From JBFISM01 sp041608535 (GTDB lineage: Bacteria; Actinomycetota; Acidimicrobiia; Spongiisociales; UBA5794): a stretch of 24,809 bases of DNA. This document shows positions 23,416-24,809 of the stretch, piece by piece. The position numbers and the translations under genes were made by a program. Within the stretch, counting starts at the first letter, position 1. Each line of letters starts with the position of its first letter. Under the pieces are notes generated by a model, which made no database searches, was not told where the DNA came from, and worked only from the letters and a program-made list of their open reading frames with translations. The stretch is taken from assembly GCA_041608535.1 (NCBI GenBank), contig JBFISM010000041.1:1-24809 (forward strand), in the 5' to 3' direction.

Positions 23416-24393
23416 TCACTGAATCCCCTCGTCTTCGAATTCCTCGAAGTCCACGCCGGTGACATAGGCCGCCGTCCCGATCGTGCCGGCGACGCCGGCC
23501 ACCTCAAACGCTTGCTCCACTGCCTCGACTGCGCCGTGGTCGGGCCGCCACTTGAAGACGTGGCGGGACCAGCGCTCGAACACGAGCTTCTCCAGCGCCA
23601 GCGCAAAGATCACGAAGAAGAACGCATACCCGACCACGCCGTGGGCGCGGTGAGCGTCGTACCAGAACTTGATCGTCCACCCGGCGCCGTCCTGGCCGCC
23701 GAACACCTCGGCGATCACGAGACCCTTCCACCCGATGGAGAACGCGTACCGGACCGCGGCGAAGAAGAACGGCATCATCGCCGGGATCAGCACGTGCCGA
23801 GTCGTCTTGTTGCGCGTCACCCCGAAGGCTTGCGCCATGTCGAACAACTCGCGCGGCGTGTTGCGCACTCCCTCGCGGACGTTGACGATCACGAACGGGA
23901 TCCCCGTCAGGATGACCGCCAGGATCGGTGTCGTGTGACCGAAACCGAAGATGAGGCTCAAGAACAGCGCCCAGCCCAGTGCCGGCATGGCGAGGATGGC
24001 CATGACCCAGTCGTGCCAAAAGGCGTCGACGGCTCGGGACAGACCCATCGCCAGACCGAGCAGTGTGCCGAGGACCATGGCGATGAGGAACCCCACGCCG
24101 AGTCGGAACAGCGAGGTCAAAAACGTCAGGTAGACGTTGGTCCTCGTCGCCGCCTGGATCCCCTCGACGAATGGATCGATGATCTCGTCCCACATCGCAC
24201 CCGCCACCTCTTGGGGCAGCGGGAGCACATCGACGGCGAAGGGCCACACGGCACGGACTGCCCCGATCGATGCGTACCAGAAGATCAGCACGGCAATCGG
24301 GAACAAGATCCGGGCGAAGACCGGAGATTTGAGGAATCGCACCAGCCCGCCACGAGAGCGGGGTGAGGGCATCTTTGCGCTTGCTACAGCCAT
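23416..24393 (-). CDS. ABC transporter permease (NitT/TauT-like)
   Basis: A 325-aa inner-membrane subunit with about six to seven hydrophobic segments in residues 24-275. FPIAVLIFWYASIGAV is the first segment, and SLFRLGVGFLIAMVLGTLLG begins the binding-protein-dependent transport domain. The cytoplasmic coupling (EAA-like) loop is RNTPRELFDMAQAFGVTRNK, before the helix starting at PAMMPFFFAAVRYAFSIGWK. The C-terminal tail beyond 285 is acidic and unusually long (EFEDEGIQ end). The start at 24393 has AGGAGG six bases ahead, and this overlaps the TAG stop of the other permease gene, implying translational coupling. It is a clear relative of that partial permease, so the importer probably uses a heterodimer of permeases. 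Confidence 0.9.
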   Translation of the reverse strand: MAVASAKMPSPRSRGGLVRFLKSPVFARILFPIAVLIFWYASIGAVRAVWPFAVDVLPLPQEVAGAMWDEIIDPFVEGIQAATRTNVYLTFLTSLFRLGVGFLIAMVLGTLLGLAMGLSRAVDAFWHDWVMAILAMPALGWALFLSLIFGFGHTTPILAVILTGIPFVIVNVREGVRNTPRELFDMAQAFGVTRNKTTRHVLIPAMMPFFFAAVRYAFSIGWKGLVIAEVFGGQDGAGWTIKFWYDAHRAHGVVGYAFFFVIFALALEKLVFERWSRHVFKWRPDHGAVEAVEQAFEVAGVAGTIGTAAYVTGVDFEEFEDEGIQ

Positions 24394-24402
24394 GCCGACC
24401 TC

Positions 24403-24809
24403 CTACGCCGCCTCGACGGCTTGGCGCCACCGGAAGTATCTGCGCTCGAATGCCTGGAGGATCACCTTCTCCAGGAACAGAGCAAAGACGAAGAACACGA
24501 GGATCCACGTCAGCACCTCGTCGTTCTGGAACAGCACCTGGGACACCCGTAGCTCGAACCCGATGCCCGACGAGGACGAGAACACTTCGGTGAGCACCGT
24601 CACCTTCCATGCGATGGAGAACCCAAAGCGCATGCCGGTGAACAAGAACGGTGCCAGGTGGGGCAGCACGACATGGCGCTGCAAGTTCAGGTTCGACACG
24701 TGAAACGCCCGCCCCATGTCGAGCAGGTCCTTTGGTAGGGACTTGACGCCCTCGTAGACGTTCACCGTCACCAGACCAAACGTCGTCAGGATGATGGCGA
24801 TCATCGGGC
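24403..24809 (-). CDS. Second ABC transporter permease (C-terminal part; N-terminus outside window)
   Basis: The visible 134 residues run from AIILTTFGLVTVNVYEGVKS through the EAA-like loop SLPKDLLDMGRAFHVSNLNL and RHVVLPHLAPFLFTGMRFGF to IAWKVTVLTEVFSSSSGIGF, ending in FRWRQAVEAA. They share the layout and many positions of the permease at 23416-24393, including the FxIxWK and FFVFALFLEK blocks. The gene continues beyond the right edge. The two permeases and the ATPase form one operon; a periplasmic or lipoprotein substrate-binding protein is expected further upstream, outside this window. Confidence 0.88.
   Translation of the reverse strand, partial: PMIAIILTTFGLVTVNVYEGVKSLPKDLLDMGRAFHVSNLNLQRHVVLPHLAPFLFTGMRFGFSIAWKVTVLTEVFSSSSGIGFELRVSQVLFQNDEVLTWILVFFVFALFLEKVILQAFERRYFRWRQAVEAA

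Noticed and set aside
22501..24366. A 621-codon open frame on the plus strand
   Set aside because: It is antisense to the ABC ATPase and permease, whose Walker, signature and EAA motifs are intact. The frame has His/Asp/Arg-rich noncoding composition.

Overview
The window is GC-rich throughout with strongly GC-biased third codon positions, and it uses GTG and TTG starts freely. Together with the gene families seen (DUF885 zincin, FCD-type GntR regulators, a large membrane protein carrying an alpha/beta-hydrolase, a tRNA-Arg(ACG) without encoded CCA), this suggests a high-GC actinobacterium, perhaps of the Acidimicrobiia type. The lineage is an inference; no marker gene here fixes it.

Left part (1-2752): the 3' end of sufB (Fe-S cluster assembly scaffold) is followed not by other suf genes but by about 2.5 kb of mostly gene-poor, decayed DNA. 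This holds a transposase C-terminal scrap, an N-terminally cut MarR regulator and a small coiled-coil protein with a SEC-C zinc motif. A 24-bp near-perfect palindrome lies upstream of the SEC-C gene.

Carbohydrate block (2753-7494): a GT4 glycosyltransferase overlaps a glycosidase-like protein with an apparent alpha/alpha barrel, which overlaps a GH130 mannoside phosphorylase/hydrolase gene. Facing them is a second GT4. Both the GH130 and the second GT4 are broken by small indels, several in homopolymer runs, although their remaining frames are well conserved.

Mobile-element scar (7594-9094): a 47-aa lysine-rich protein with a strong ribosome binding site, then degenerate DNA with a ribbon-helix-helix antitoxin-like remnant joined to a broken tyrosine recombinase. 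A tRNA-Arg(ACG) and its terminator hairpin follow. This looks like the remains of an element integrated at the tRNA.

Intact housekeeping/export block (9198-17846, all +): a lipoprotein of unknown function, a DUF885 metallopeptidase-like protein, a large membrane protein whose alpha/beta-hydrolase motifs sit at its two ends, an M24 peptidase, an MFS transporter and a secreted trypsin-like protease. Hairpin-forming G/C-run repeats follow the M24 gene and, as a dense array (17855-18238), the protease.

Catabolic/transport block (18239-24809): a minus-strand operon GntR - amidohydrolase - aldo/keto reductase, a divergent zinc alcohol dehydrogenase, a second paralogous GntR, and a NitT/TauT-like ABC transporter (ATPase plus two permeases, the last cut by the window end). 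The likely picture is uptake and oxidative/decarboxylative breakdown of an unidentified small organic acid or aromatic compound under two related FCD-GntR repressors. No substrate-binding protein is in the window.
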